A stretch of 64,000 bases of DNA from Nannocystis exedens (GCF_002343915.1 NZ_NETK01000002.1:186001-250000), one strand, 5' to 3'. Shown: positions 1 to 10,589, counted from the first letter of the stretch. Notes: generated from the letters alone by a model not told the origin. Numbers and translations: made by a program.

Positions 1-2
1 GG

Positions 3-245
3 CTCACGTTCGAGAACGGGCGCTTCGAAGAGGTCCCCGACGGCGCGATGGCCGACAGCCTGATGTCGCAGTGGTTCAACGCGCCGGTCCAGGACGTCTA
101 CACGCCCAAGGACAGCGACAACGTCATGGACCCGCTCGAGGACACCGCGATGTGGGGGGAGGGCGATCCGCGGTTCGACTTCACCGGTCTCACGCCGATC
201 CCCACCGAAGAGCCCAGCTTCGCCGGCGCCCGGCAGCCGCTCTAG
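3..245 (+). CDS. C-terminal fragment of a tandem Cys-rich/beta-helix lipoprotein paralogue
   Basis: This is the 3' end of a gene whose start lies outside the window; 80 codons are visible in the frame beginning at base 3 and it stops with TAG. The last residues (GDPRFDF ... EEPSFAGARQPL) match the C-terminal signature of the four complete paralogues that follow (GDPxxDFxG...GADxP), so it is the first visible member of the same array. The visible part corresponds to the end of the presumed right-handed beta-helix domain. Function is unknown; by comparison with its neighbours it is an exported lipoprotein. The family assignment rests only on this C-terminal signature. Confidence 0.75.
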   Translation, partial: LTFENGRFEEVPDGAMADSLMSQWFNAPVQDVYTPKDSDNVMDPLEDTAMWGEGDPRFDFTGLTPIPTEEPSFAGARQPL

Positions 246-383
246 ATGTGGGTGCGGCGGCGCGCAGAGATTTCCGGCCAGGGCTGCAGCCGGAGCCCGC
301 GTAGCCGCCTGATTGTTCGTTCAGGTGGCCTGGCGAAGTGTGGGCCAGATACGTGGTTCGGCCGGCTCCCTGCGCGAGGGCGG

Positions 384-412
384 TTGTCCGGCACGGGAGG
401 GTGAGCGATAAT
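384..412 (+). promoter_or_regulatory. Sigma70-like promoter for the lipoprotein at 423
   Basis: TTGTCC at 384-389, a 17-base spacer, and GATAAT at 407-412. The ATG lies 10 bases beyond the -10 box, so the transcript would be leaderless or have only a few leader bases. The paralogues at 2289 and 4016 have the same geometry, which strengthens the call. Confidence 0.6.
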
Positions 413-422
413 CGAACTTGCC

Positions 423-2183
423 ATGCGTTCACCCCGTGCCTGGTCTTATGTGACGTACCTCGCCTCCACCTTCGTCCTCGGCGCGTGTCCGACTTCGCCG
501 GCGGCCACGGACACCGACAGCGACCCGACGACGGGAGGACAGGTCCAGACGACCAGCACCAGCAGCGACGACTGCCCGATCGGCGACCTCGGCTGTGCGT
601 GTACGCAAGGTGGCGCCTGCAACGAGGGGCTCAGCTGCTCGCCGGACAACAAGTGCGAGCCCGCCGAGCAGACCACGACCAGCGAGTCCGGCCCTGACGA
701 GACCACGGCGACCACCACGGTCGAGCCCGGTACGACGGCCAGCGACACCTCCACGACCGGCCCGGTGACGCCGTGCAACCCGGACGACGGCCAGCCGAAC
801 GTCGAGTGCATGGACATCGACCCGCAGCAGCCGTTCTGCTCCGACGCCGGCGTGTGCGGCGGCTGCACCGTGCTGCCGCCCGACGGCTGCGCGATCGTCG
901 ACCCGGACAAGCCGATCTGCAACCCCGACGACGGCCAGTGCGTCGCCTGCACGGTCGACGACCAGTCGCTCTGCACCGGGGCGACGCCGGCGTGCAACCC
1001 GGTCAACAACACCTGCGAGGGCTGCTTCGAGCACAGCCACTGCCCCGACACCGCGTGCGACATCCTGAAGCGCGAGTGCTTCCCGATCGACCAGGTGATC
1101 TACGTCCGCCACGGCACCGAGGGCCAGCAGGAGTGCACCAACAAGGTGCCCCAGGGCGGCTACGAACAGGCGCCGTACTGCAACGCCAATTTGGCGATCG
1201 AGCACGCCCAGTGGGAGGGGCCGACCAGCGGCTGGACCTTCAAATTCCTCGACACCGACGCCGCCACGTTCCACGGCGACATCCACATCCCGTCGGTCGA
1301 CGTCGGGGAGCCGATCAGCTACGCGTTCGTCCACGAGGGCAGCTTCCCGCAGCAGGAGCTGAGCCAGCTGCAGTACACGCGGCTGCAGTCGAACGGGGCC
1401 GTCATGACCGTCGGCGCCAACGTCGTCGCCTACGTCAACAACTTCAGCATCTACAGCATCAGCAACCAGGACGACAACGCGGTCGGCATCGGCTGCCTGC
1501 AGAACTCGAGCGTGTTCCTCGACGACAGCTACATCCGCGACACTCGCGGCTCCGGCATCCGCTCGTTCGGGTGCGACGTCTACCTGCGCCGCTCGAGCAT
1601 CTACAAGAGCCGGACCGAGGGGGTGGAGCTCAACTGCGCCGAGCAGCACTGCGAGCTCCACATGATCAACAGCTACATCTCGGACAACCAGCACGTGCAG
1701 AGCGACGGCGGCGGCGGCATCTTCGCCGAGAACGCCACCCTCGACATCGTCTTCAGCGGGATCCTCGGCAACAACGCCGAGGTCGACCTGAACGACATGT
1801 TCGCCCGCGGCGACTCGATCCACTGCGTCGGCGACACCGTGGACGGCCTCATCCGCAATTCGGTCATCGGCCGCAAGCAGATGGGCAACGCGATGTCGAT
1901 CAAGTGCACCGCCAAGCTGACCTTCCAGAAGACCCTGCTCGACAGCGAAGAGTTCAAGATGGGCAACCACAAGAAGGCCAGCGAGGACATTCTCCAGTAC
2001 TTCAACACCAACACGATCACGGGTGCGAAACCGATTAATCCCGAGCCGCCCATGGGCTCGCCCGAGGACCTCGCGCTCGCCATCTGGACGAAGGGCGATC
2101 CGCGGGTCGACTTCGACGGCCAGGCGCGCACGGCCAAGGACAACCAGATCGACTACGTCGGCGCCGACGTCATGGGCCCGTGA
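423..2183 (+). CDS. Cys-rich, beta-helix outer lipoprotein (tandem paralogue 1)
   Basis: Predicted 586-residue exported lipoprotein of unknown function. The signal peptide ends in VLGAC with the lipidated Cys at residue 22. Next come a Thr/Ser/Asp-rich linker, a first Cys cluster (about 51-78), a second Thr-rich linker (80-117), a second Cys cluster (about 118-219, repeating CxxC and CxxxxxxxCxxC patterns), and then a C-terminal region rich in short N/S/D-containing strands (SYIRDT, NSYISDN, NSVIG) typical of right-handed parallel beta-helices. It ends with the array signature GDPRVDFDG...YVGAD. The start is fixed by the signal peptide and by a promoter ending 10 bases upstream. The combination of lipidation, an extended linker and disulfide-rich modules suggests a cell-surface binding or sugar-acting protein; no catalytic motif was recognised. 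Confidence 0.85.
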   Translation: MRSPRAWSYVTYLASTFVLGACPTSPAATDTDSDPTTGGQVQTTSTSSDDCPIGDLGCACTQGGACNEGLSCSPDNKCEPAEQTTTSESGPDETTATTTVEPGTTASDTSTTGPVTPCNPDDGQPNVECMDIDPQQPFCSDAGVCGGCTVLPPDGCAIVDPDKPICNPDDGQCVACTVDDQSLCTGATPACNPVNNTCEGCFEHSHCPDTACDILKRECFPIDQVIYVRHGTEGQQECTNKVPQGGYEQAPYCNANLAIEHAQWEGPTSGWTFKFLDTDAATFHGDIHIPSVDVGEPISYAFVHEGSFPQQELSQLQYTRLQSNGAVMTVGANVVAYVNNFSIYSISNQDDNAVGIGCLQNSSVFLDDSYIRDTRGSGIRSFGCDVYLRRSSIYKSRTEGVELNCAEQHCELHMINSYISDNQHVQSDGGGGIFAENATLDIVFSGILGNNAEVDLNDMFARGDSIHCVGDTVDGLIRNSVIGRKQMGNAMSIKCTAKLTFQKTLLDSEEFKMGNHKKASEDILQYFNTNTITGAKPINPEPPMGSPEDLALAIWTKGDPRVDFDGQARTAKDNQIDYVGADVMGP

Positions 2184-2250
2184 CGCGTGCGCGCTCGCGC
2201 GCACGCGCTCGCGCGTCGGCGCTTGCGCATGGGCGCGCGAACGGCTCGCG

Positions 2251-2279
2251 TTGCGGCCCGCGAAACCGTTGGAGATACT
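2251..2279 (+). promoter_or_regulatory. Sigma70-like promoter for the lipoprotein at 2289
   Basis: TTGCGG at 2251-2256, a 17-base spacer and GATACT at 2274-2279. The ATG starts 9 bases after the -10 box, which favours the 2289 start over the upstream in-frame ATG at 2187 and implies a leaderless or near-leaderless mRNA. Confidence 0.6.
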
Positions 2280-2288
2280 GGCGGGACC

Positions 2289-3845
2289 ATGCGTATCCCC
2301 TTGTCTTGTCGGGGCCTCTGGTTGGGCCTCGGCCTCGGCTTCCTCGCCGCGGCGTGTACGCCGGGCGGCCCGCAGACCGAAACCTCGTCCGAGAGCGACA
2401 GCGACGCCTGTCAGCCCGGTTCGCTCAACTGCGTGTGCGAGGCCAACGGCTGCGACCCGGGCCTCGTGTGCGCGTCGGGCTACTGCGTCGAGGACAGCAA
2501 CGCGACCTCCGACGCGACGCTGACGACGGGCTCGTCGACGCCGACCACGGCGACCGAGACCGAGCCGGGCACGACGGACCCCACCGAGGGCTCGATGACC
2601 ACGGAGACCCCGCAGTGCGACGACGGCCCCGGGGTCTCGCAGCAGTGCCCCGACACCGCGCCGTACTGCCTCGCCGAGGGCGTGTGCGCCGACTGTTCGG
2701 GCCTGACGAGCTGCGCCGACGTCGACGCCGCCAAGCCGGCGTGCGACGCCGCCTCGGGCCTGTGCGTCGAGTGTACCGAGGCCGACGCCTCGGCCTGCGG
2801 CGGCAACACGCCGGTGTGTGACCCCGCCGCGAACGCCTGCACCAGCTGCGTCGCCCACGAGCAGTGCCCGAGCGGCGCGTGCAACATCGCCACCGGCGCC
2901 TGCTTCGAGGACGCGCTGTGGGTCGATCGCCAGGCCGCCTGCGACGGCGACGGCAGCGAAGAGGCCCCGTTCTGCGAGATCCAGGACGCCATCGCGACGA
3001 TCCCGACCGACACGCCGACGATCGTGCGTGTGCGGTCGGGGCCGACGACCTACAAGACCAAGATCGACGTCGGCAGCAACCTCATCGTCGCCATCGCCGG
3101 CGAGGGCGGGTCGGCGACGATCGACGTCGACGTCGACGCGCTGCTCGTCAACGACGACGCCCGCGTCTACCTCAAGGACCTGCGCTTCGTCGGCAGCTCG
3201 ATGTCGGCCGGCAACGGGCTGGTGTGCCTCAACGCCGAGGTGTGGACCGACAGGGTCGAGTTCTCGTCGCGCGAGTCGGTGGCGGTCGACGCGATCGGCT
3301 GTACGCTGCAGATCCGGCGCTCGCGCCTCTACGCGAACCCGGGCGGCGGGATCAAGGTCGACAAGGGGAAGGCGCGGATCGAGAACAGCTTCGTCACCTC
3401 GAACGGCGGCAACTTCTCGCAGTACGGCGGCGTCCACGTCGTCAGCGGCGGCGAGCTCGACATCGTCTACTCGACGATCATCGGCAACAACAGCGACGCG
3501 ACCGCCGACTCGCTCCACTGCGCCGACCCCGGCCCGGTCACCCTTCGCAACGTGGTGCTGTTCGGTCAGTCGCAGGCGACCTCGGTCAGCTGCGACGGCG
3601 CGACCGCCAGCGACAGCCTCGTCGACAGCAACCTGCTCGCCGGTCGCAACGTGACGGTCGAGGTCTCGGCGCAGTCGGCGTGGTTCAAGGACGCCGCGAG
3701 TGGCGACTTCCACGTCAAGGCCGGAGCGCCGTTCGCGGAGTTGGGGCGCTGGCGCACCGACGATCCTGCGGTCGACTACGACGGCGACCCGCGGCCCGAC
3801 GTCGACCTCGCGCCCGACTGGGCCGGCGCCGATCGCTTGCCGTGA
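2289..3845 (+). CDS. Cys-rich, beta-helix outer lipoprotein (tandem paralogue 2)
   Basis: Predicted 518-residue lipoprotein, paralogue of its neighbours. The signal peptide ends LAAAC (Cys23). A Cys cluster lies at about 41-66, a Thr-rich linker at 70-108, a second Cys cluster at about 110-210, and a beta-helix-like domain with turn motifs such as NSFVTSNGG and NVVLFG follows. It closes with DDPAVDYDGDPRP...WAGAD. An ATG at 2187 would add 34 Arg/Ala-rich residues before the signal peptide and is disfavoured by the promoter at 2251-2279. The 100-base gap to the previous gene and its own promoter indicate individual transcription rather than an operon. Function is unknown. Confidence 0.85.
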   Translation: MRIPLSCRGLWLGLGLGFLAAACTPGGPQTETSSESDSDACQPGSLNCVCEANGCDPGLVCASGYCVEDSNATSDATLTTGSSTPTTATETEPGTTDPTEGSMTTETPQCDDGPGVSQQCPDTAPYCLAEGVCADCSGLTSCADVDAAKPACDAASGLCVECTEADASACGGNTPVCDPAANACTSCVAHEQCPSGACNIATGACFEDALWVDRQAACDGDGSEEAPFCEIQDAIATIPTDTPTIVRVRSGPTTYKTKIDVGSNLIVAIAGEGGSATIDVDVDALLVNDDARVYLKDLRFVGSSMSAGNGLVCLNAEVWTDRVEFSSRESVAVDAIGCTLQIRRSRLYANPGGGIKVDKGKARIENSFVTSNGGNFSQYGGVHVVSGGELDIVYSTIIGNNSDATADSLHCADPGPVTLRNVVLFGQSQATSVSCDGATASDSLVDSNLLAGRNVTVEVSAQSAWFKDAASGDFHVKAGAPFAELGRWRTDDPAVDYDGDPRPDVDLAPDWAGADRLP

Positions 3846-3963
3846 TCGACGGCGACGTCGTGCGAGCGACGTCGACGGCGAGCGCGGCGACCCTGCGCAG
3901 CGTTCGTCGTGCTCGCGCGCTCGATCGCGGCGCGCGGGCCCGCGCGTGCGCGCTTTCATGAAG

Positions 3964-3977
3964 TGTCCTCGGGGACA
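3964..3977 (+). repeat. Hairpin-family copy upstream of lipoprotein paralogue 3
   Basis: TGTCC (3964-3968), loop TCGG, GGACA (3973-3977). It is a short member of the GGACA/TGTCC hairpin family seen throughout the window and lies directly before the -35 box of the next promoter. Confidence 0.5.
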
Positions 3978-3979
3978 GG

Positions 3980-4008
3980 TTGCGACCGGGCCGGCGAACG
4001 GGAATACT
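3980..4008 (+). promoter_or_regulatory. Sigma70-like promoter for the lipoprotein at 4016
   Basis: TTGCGA at 3980-3985, a 17-base spacer and AATACT at 4003-4008. The first ATG of an ATGATG pair is 7 bases downstream. It is the third promoter of identical geometry in this array. Confidence 0.55.
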
Positions 4009-4015
4009 CGAGCGA

Positions 4016-5584
4016 ATGATGCGGCTCTCGCCAGCGCATGTGGCCCTGTGGCTCGGATTCGGCGTCTCCCTCGGCGTCGCATGCACGGGCCCGACCGCGA
4101 CGACCACGGAGGGCGACGACACCACCACCGGGGACACCGAGTGCCTGGTCGGCAGCGTCGGCTGCCAGTGCACCCCGGGCGGCACCTGCGACGGCAACCT
4201 CGTGTGCGCCTCGAAGATCTGCGTGCCGCTCGACGACACCAGCACCGGCGTCACGACCACGGACACGGACACGGGCCAGCCCACCGCGGGGACCGACACC
4301 TCGGCGGGTGAGTGCGAGCCGGCGAACGGCCAGCCCAACGCGGTCTGCGGGTCCGACGAGCCGTACTGCAGCACCCTGGGCGAGTGTGTGCCGTGCTCCG
4401 GGATCGCCAGCTGCGCGGCGGTCGATCCGGCCACGCCCGCCTGCGACGCGGTCAGCGGCCTGTGCGTCGCCTGCACCGAGGACGACACGTCCGGCTGCAC
4501 CGGCACCACGCCGGTCTGCCACCCCGAGACGCAGACCTGCCACGCTTGCACGAGCCACGACGAGTGCAGCGGCGCCGCCTGCGACATCGCCACCGGCGCG
4601 TGCTTCCCGGCCGACGGCGCGCTGTGGGTCGACGGCGCCGGCGACTGCGACGACGCCGCGAGCGGCAGCGAGGCCGAGCCGCTGTGTACGATCGCGGAGG
4701 CGCTGTCGCGGGTGGTGGCCGCCGATCCGCAGGCGATCCTGGTGCGCCCCGCGGTCTACGACGGCGCGCTCGTCGTGCCGGAGTCGAGCGTGGTCGCCAT
4801 CGTCCGCGCGGGCGCCGGCGCCGTCGAGATCCTGGGCAACGGCGACGCCACGCTCGGGCTCGGCAACCAGGCCCGCGTCTACCTCGACGGGCTCGAGCTC
4901 CGCGGCAACGACGTCGGCAGCGGGGTCGTCTGCGACGGGGGCGAGCTGTGGATCGATCGCAGCCTGATCCGCCAGCATCACGTCAGCGGCGTCTCCGCCG
5001 TCGGGTGCGACGTGCAGGTGCGCGCGAGCGCGTTGAACAAGAACCTCGGCGAGGGCCTGTTCGTGTCCGGCGGCGCGGTGCGGCTCGAGAACACCTTCAT
5101 CACCGAGAACGGCGACAAGGCCAACGCCGACAACCCGCGCGGCGGCCTCGCGCTGGCTGGCGGCGCCACCGCCACGCTGGTCTACGTCACGCTGGTCGGC
5201 AACAACGCGTACACCGGCGGCGGGCTGTCGGTCGAGTGCGAGCCCGATCCGGGCGTCGAGTCGGTCAGCCTGCGCAACTCAATCGCCTTCAACGCCGTCG
5301 GGTACAGCACCTTCAACTGCGAGGGCGTCGAGGTCGTGTCGCACACCGCGTACTCGGCCGCGACCGACGAGCCCGACGACGACAACCTCGGGGTGGCGAC
5401 GGCCGAGGTGCCGATGCTCGTCGGCGCCGACGCGGCGATCCCGGGCGTGTACCGGCCTGTGCCGGGCACCAAGCTCGACGGGGTGGCGATGTTCGAGGGG
5501 GGAGACCCTGACGTCGACTTCGAGGGCGACCCGCGACCGACGGATGAACCCAGCTTCCCCGGCGCGGATCAGCCCCCGCCGTGA
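4016..5584 (+). CDS. Cys-rich, beta-helix outer lipoprotein (tandem paralogue 3)
   Basis: Predicted 522-residue lipoprotein. The signal peptide ends SLGVAC with Cys23. It has a first Cys cluster, a Thr/Asp linker, a second Cys cluster, then a beta-helix-like region containing ENTFITENG and NSIAFNAVG. It closes with GGDPDVDFEGDPRP...FPGADQP, almost identical to the truncated first gene. Two adjacent ATGs (4016, 4019) are possible; the paralogues begin M-R, so 4019 is equally likely. Transcription is probably from the promoter just upstream. It belongs to a family expanded by tandem duplication; no enzymatic motif was recognised and its ligand is unknown. Confidence 0.85.
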   Translation: MMRLSPAHVALWLGFGVSLGVACTGPTATTTEGDDTTTGDTECLVGSVGCQCTPGGTCDGNLVCASKICVPLDDTSTGVTTTDTDTGQPTAGTDTSAGECEPANGQPNAVCGSDEPYCSTLGECVPCSGIASCAAVDPATPACDAVSGLCVACTEDDTSGCTGTTPVCHPETQTCHACTSHDECSGAACDIATGACFPADGALWVDGAGDCDDAASGSEAEPLCTIAEALSRVVAADPQAILVRPAVYDGALVVPESSVVAIVRAGAGAVEILGNGDATLGLGNQARVYLDGLELRGNDVGSGVVCDGGELWIDRSLIRQHHVSGVSAVGCDVQVRASALNKNLGEGLFVSGGAVRLENTFITENGDKANADNPRGGLALAGGATATLVYVTLVGNNAYTGGGLSVECEPDPGVESVSLRNSIAFNAVGYSTFNCEGVEVVSHTAYSAATDEPDDDNLGVATAEVPMLVGADAAIPGVYRPVPGTKLDGVAMFEGGDPDVDFEGDPRPTDEPSFPGADQPPP

Positions 5585-5716
5585 GCGCGAATTGTGCCTC
5601 CGCGGCCGAAAAGCGCCGCGGTCGCCGGGCCGGTGGCGAGTTTTCCGGTCCGGGGAATGGCTTTGTGGACAACTCGCGTGGCCCGGTGCATCCTGGCCGC
5701 GATCCCCTTGTGCACT

Positions 5717-5721
5717 AGGAG
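5717..5721 (+). promoter_or_regulatory. Ribosome binding site deciding the start at 5728
   Basis: AGGAG six bases before ATG 5728. Unlike the three preceding paralogues this gene has a clear Shine-Dalgarno sequence, so it probably has a leadered transcript. Confidence 0.6.
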
Positions 5722-5727
5722 TTACCG

Positions 5728-7230
5728 ATGACCCGACAGTACTGGACCGTCGCAATCTTGGCCTGCGCGCCGCTGGTCGCCGGCTGTCCGCCGACCTACA
5801 CCCCCGGGGAGACCGAGAGCGGGACCGAGACCGACAGCGAGACGACCGACACGTCGACCTCGACGTCCCCCGAGGTGACGACGACGACGTCGACCACGGT
5901 CACGCCGACGACGGAGCCCGAGACGTCGACCACCACCACGAGCACGTCGACCACCGGGCCGACCACCGGGAACATGGGCTGCGCCGGCGACGGCGACTGC
6001 ACCGACCCCGACAAGCCGTTCTGCATCGAGCAGGCCTGCGTCGGCTGCGACGGCACGCCGGACCCGGACGCCACCTGCGCCGAGGTCGACGCCGCCACGC
6101 CGGTGTGCGACCCGGACTCGGGCGCCTGCGTGGTGTGTACGCCGGAGAACCAGGGCCTCTGCACCGACGCGACGCCCGTGTGCGACGCGGCCACCAACGA
6201 GTGCGTCGGCTGCGTCGAGCACGACGACTGCCCGGACAGCGCCTGCAACACCGAGACGGGCGCCTGCTTCGCGCTCGACTACGTCGTCCACGTCGACGGC
6301 GCCGCCCAGTGCGACATCGGCGACGGCACCAAGGAGGCGCCGTTTTGCCAGATCCCGCAGGCGCTCGACAAGGTGGCGATGAACGACCCGTCGCTCGGCT
6401 GGACCATCAAGGTCAAGACCGGCAACTACATCCACCCGTCGCTGGTCGTGCCGGAGGCGAGCAACCTGGCGATCGTCGGCGACGGCGGCATCGCCAAGAT
6501 CCGCTCGAACACCGGGCCGACGCTGCAGATCAACCCGTCGTCGAAGGTCCTGCTCGGCAAGCTCAACTTCTCGAGCAACGCCGACGACACCGGCCTCACC
6601 TGCACGGGCTCGCAGGTCCAGGGCACCGACCTGAACTTCAGCCTCAACCGCCAGGGCTACGTCGGCACCGACTGCACCGCGCACTTCAACCGCACCGTGT
6701 TCTACAAGAACACCTCGGGCGGCCTGTCGGCGTTCGGCGCCGGCGCGACGGCGGTCGTCAACAGCTACATCTCCAACAACGGCGCGAACGCCGAGGCCAA
6801 CTACGGCGGCCTGCTCACCGGCCAGAGCCACGAGCTCAACCTGGTCTACTCGACGGTCGTCAACAACCTGTCCGAGGTCGGCGCGCGCTCGCTCCTGTGC
6901 ATGCCCGACGCCGGCGCGGCCACGGTCCGCAACTCGGTCATCATCGCCTTCGTCGCCCCGTCGATCGACTGCGCGACGGCGACGTTCGAGAACTCCGCCA
7001 TCGACGAGGGCAAGACCGACGGCGACACCAACCTCGCCGCCACCATGGCCGACGCGATGGTATGGTTCGAGGGCCAGGTCGGGGGCGTGTACAAGGCCAA
7101 GGCCGACACGCCGATCGCCACGCTCGCCGTGTGGAAGGATGGCGACCCCGCCACCGACTTCAACGGCGACCCGCGCCCGGCGACCGACGGCGAGACCGAC
7201 TACGCCGGCGCCGATCGCCCGGCGCAGTGA
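5728..7230 (+). CDS. Cys-rich, beta-helix outer lipoprotein (tandem paralogue 4)
   Basis: Predicted 500-residue lipoprotein, last member of the array. The signal peptide ends PLVAGC with Cys20. It lacks the first Cys cluster of its siblings: after lipidation it goes straight into a Thr/Ser/Glu linker (about 25-85), then the second Cys cluster (about 88-185), then the beta-helix-like domain (NSYISNNG, NSVIIAF, NSAIDEG). It ends GDPATDFNGDPRP...YAGADRP. The start is supported by AGGAG at 5717. A strong hairpin terminator follows at 7274-7298. Function is unknown; the modular loss of one Cys domain within the array suggests domain-level evolution. Confidence 0.85.
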   Translation: MTRQYWTVAILACAPLVAGCPPTYTPGETESGTETDSETTDTSTSTSPEVTTTTSTTVTPTTEPETSTTTTSTSTTGPTTGNMGCAGDGDCTDPDKPFCIEQACVGCDGTPDPDATCAEVDAATPVCDPDSGACVVCTPENQGLCTDATPVCDAATNECVGCVEHDDCPDSACNTETGACFALDYVVHVDGAAQCDIGDGTKEAPFCQIPQALDKVAMNDPSLGWTIKVKTGNYIHPSLVVPEASNLAIVGDGGIAKIRSNTGPTLQINPSSKVLLGKLNFSSNADDTGLTCTGSQVQGTDLNFSLNRQGYVGTDCTAHFNRTVFYKNTSGGLSAFGAGATAVVNSYISNNGANAEANYGGLLTGQSHELNLVYSTVVNNLSEVGARSLLCMPDAGAATVRNSVIIAFVAPSIDCATATFENSAIDEGKTDGDTNLAATMADAMVWFEGQVGGVYKAKADTPIATLAVWKDGDPATDFNGDPRPATDGETDYAGADRPAQ

Positions 7231-7244
7231 GCTGTCCGCGAGAG

Positions 7245-7262
7245 CAGGTCCTTCGGGACCTG
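7245..7262 (+). repeat. UUCG-tetraloop hairpin, family copy
   Basis: CAGGTCC (7245-7251), loop TTCG, GGACCTG (7256-7262): a perfect 7-bp stem closed by C(UUCG)G. It sits 14 bases after the stop of the last lipoprotein and is a member of the dispersed hairpin family. Confidence 0.65.
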
Positions 7263-7273
7263 TCCTGAAAGCG

Positions 7274-7298
7274 CAAGAGGAGGCCCGGCCTCCTCTTG
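7274..7298. terminator. Bidirectional hairpin between convergent genes
   Basis: Perfect 11-bp stem CAAGAGGAGGC / GCCTCCTCTTG with a 3-base loop, midway between the stops of the plus-strand lipoprotein (7230) and the minus-strand gene (7336). The short TTG after the stem and its symmetric position suggest it ends transcription from both sides. Confidence 0.65.
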
Positions 7299-7335
7299 TC
7301 GTTGGGTCGGTCGGCGAGGCCGAGGCCGCGGGCGC

Positions 7336-8070
7336 TCAGAAGTGGCCGACCACGCCGAAGCCGAGCGGGCTCAGCGTCGGCCGCGAGGCCGGGCGCCGGG
7401 CGCCGCGCGACGGCGGCAACAGACCCACGCCGGCGCCGAGCGCCAGCCCGAGTCCGGCCCCGAGCAGCGACGCCGCGACGGCGCGTCGATCGAACCACGG
7501 CCCGACGCGGGTCGCGTAGTCGTCGGCGTCGCTGCGCGGGTAGGCGGCGCTCTCGGCGGCCAGCCACGCGGCCCCGAGCGTGAGCGTCACTCCGCCGACG
7601 ATCGCCTGCGCGAGCCACACCCGGCGCCGCACCGGCACGGCCGCGGTGACGCCGGCGGCGATCAGGCCGAGACCGGAGCCGACGAGCCCCGCGCCCGCGG
7701 CCGCGTAATGGGCGTGCGCGACGATCGCAGGCTCGCTGCACAGCGGCTCTGTCGGCCCGATCGCGCAGCTGCCGACCTGACGATCGAAGCTGCGTGTGCG
7801 CAGCACCACCAGCGCCGAACCGGTGGCGAGGAGCGGCAGCGAGAGCGCCAGGAGGGCGGCGCTGCGGCGGACGCGGGCGCGGGCCGGCAGGGGAGGGCGG
7901 GCCGGTCGCGCGGCCGCCGAGCCGGCGGCGACGGGAGGCGGGTCGTTCGCGGTCCGCGTCGACAGCGAAGGCCCATGGGCCCTGGTCGGTCGCACGCTCT
8001 CGGATCCCTTGGCCGCCGTCATGGTCGGCGAGCCGACGAGCGACAGGCCGAGCAAGACTCGCCCCAACAT
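7336..8070 (-). CDS. Exported/membrane protein with TM helices, unknown
   Basis: Predicted 244 residues. An N-terminal hydrophobic signal (about 3-20) is followed by a basic Pro/Ala-rich stretch, then four hydrophobic segments: ALLALSLPLLATGSALVVL, YAAAGAGLVGSGLGLIAAGV, WLAQAIVGGVTLTLGAAWLA and VAASLLGAGLGLALGAGVG. Two Cys lie in the first extracytoplasmic loop (GSCAIGPTEPLCSE). The C-terminus is aromatic (VVGHF). The layout resembles the protein at 29416, which also pairs helices with a short Cys-containing loop, so both may belong to one loose myxobacterial envelope family. Function is unknown. It converges on the lipoprotein array. Confidence 0.6.
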   Translation of the reverse strand: MLGRVLLGLSLVGSPTMTAAKGSESVRPTRAHGPSLSTRTANDPPPVAAGSAAARPARPPLPARARVRRSAALLALSLPLLATGSALVVLRTRSFDRQVGSCAIGPTEPLCSEPAIVAHAHYAAAGAGLVGSGLGLIAAGVTAAVPVRRRVWLAQAIVGGVTLTLGAAWLAAESAAYPRSDADDYATRVGPWFDRRAVAASLLGAGLGLALGAGVGLLPPSRGARRPASRPTLSPLGFGVVGHF

Positions 8071-8314
8071 GCTCCGGAACTATGAGCGACGCGAGAGCGA
8101 TGGCCGACGGGTTCACCGGCGGTCGTGATCTCACCGGCGGGCCCAGAACTCGCAGGCGAGGGGCAGGGCAGGGCGGTGCGCCCGCTGACGTGCGGCGAGA
8201 TCGGCCGCTGCGGCCGGGCCCGGCACGTGACCGACGCCGACGCGCGGCGAGGCGCGCGCGAGCTGCCACGCGCGCGCGAGGCCCGGCGCTGGTGGCGTCG
8301 GCGTGTGGGCGTGC

Positions 8315-8320
8315 TAGCGT
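8315..8320 (+). promoter_or_regulatory. Probable -10 box for yacG (short leader)
   Basis: TAGCGT ends 10 bases before ATG 8331. No convincing -35 at 17 bases; assigned by analogy with other TAnnnT boxes placed 6-10 bases before starts in this window. Confidence 0.35.
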
Positions 8321-8330
8321 CGGCAGGGTC

Positions 8331-8513
8331 ATGAAGATCCGCTGCCCGATCTGTCACAAAGAGCAGGAGGTGCCCGACGACTTCGCGTACCGGCCGTTCT
8401 GCTCGCAGCGCTGCAAGACGATCGACCTCGGCAACTGGCTCGGCGAGGCGTACCGGATCTCCCGGCCGATCACCGCCGACGACGAGGAGCCGGGCGTCCG
8501 CGGCGCGAACTGA
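8331..8513 (+). CDS. yacG: DNA gyrase inhibitor YacG-like zinc protein
   Basis: Predicted 60 residues. The zinc knuckle ligands are C5, C8, C24 and C28 (CPIC ... CSQRC), with the family signature RPFCSxRCKxIDLGxWLxExYRI present. In E. coli YacG binds the GyrB C-terminal region and inhibits DNA gyrase; whether the deltaproteobacterial form does so is unknown. The length is typical for the family. The start was placed at the ATG immediately before the zinc motif; the open frame continues upstream but without homology. It is convergent with ffh. Confidence 0.9.
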   Translation: MKIRCPICHKEQEVPDDFAYRPFCSQRCKTIDLGNWLGEAYRISRPITADDEEPGVRGAN

Positions 8514-8586
8514 GCGGTCCGGCGAGCTCGCCGAGCTGACGGTCCAAGCGTCACGGCCCTCACCTCGAGCCACCCGGTCGAAGCGA

Positions 8587-8660
8587 CATGTCCCTCACGA
8601 CATGAGCATGGCGCCATGTCCCAGGCGCCATGCTCGAAACGACCTGCCCGTTCGGGCAGC
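8587..8660. repeat. Hairpin cluster between convergent yacG and ffh
   Basis: Contains GACATGTCC at 8586-8594, a perfect 10-bp stem GAGCATGGCG (8604-8613) / CGCCATGCTC (8626-8635), and CTGCCC (8644-8649) / GGGCAG (8654-8659) around GTTC, which ends one base before the ffh stop codon complement. The last hairpin could terminate ffh transcription. Confidence 0.55.
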
Positions 8661-10445
<1,785 letters not shown>

Positions 10446-10589
10446 AGCCCGCGGTTTCTACCACGGGCCCCCCCGGTGCGCCGACCCGCGCGCGTGCGCG
10501 GCGTAGCTCACAAGCGCGGACCGGCCCCGACGCCCGTCCCCGGCCCGGCGCTGGTGAATCTCGCGCCGGAAGGCTACGTTCTCGGGGCC

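Noticed and set aside
429-4082. 1217-codon open frame on the minus strand across the lipoprotein array
   Set aside because: Arg/Asp/Val/Ala-only composition, mirror image of the Thr/Asp/Cys-rich plus-strand genes, which have lipoboxes and promoters. It is a GC-driven shadow.
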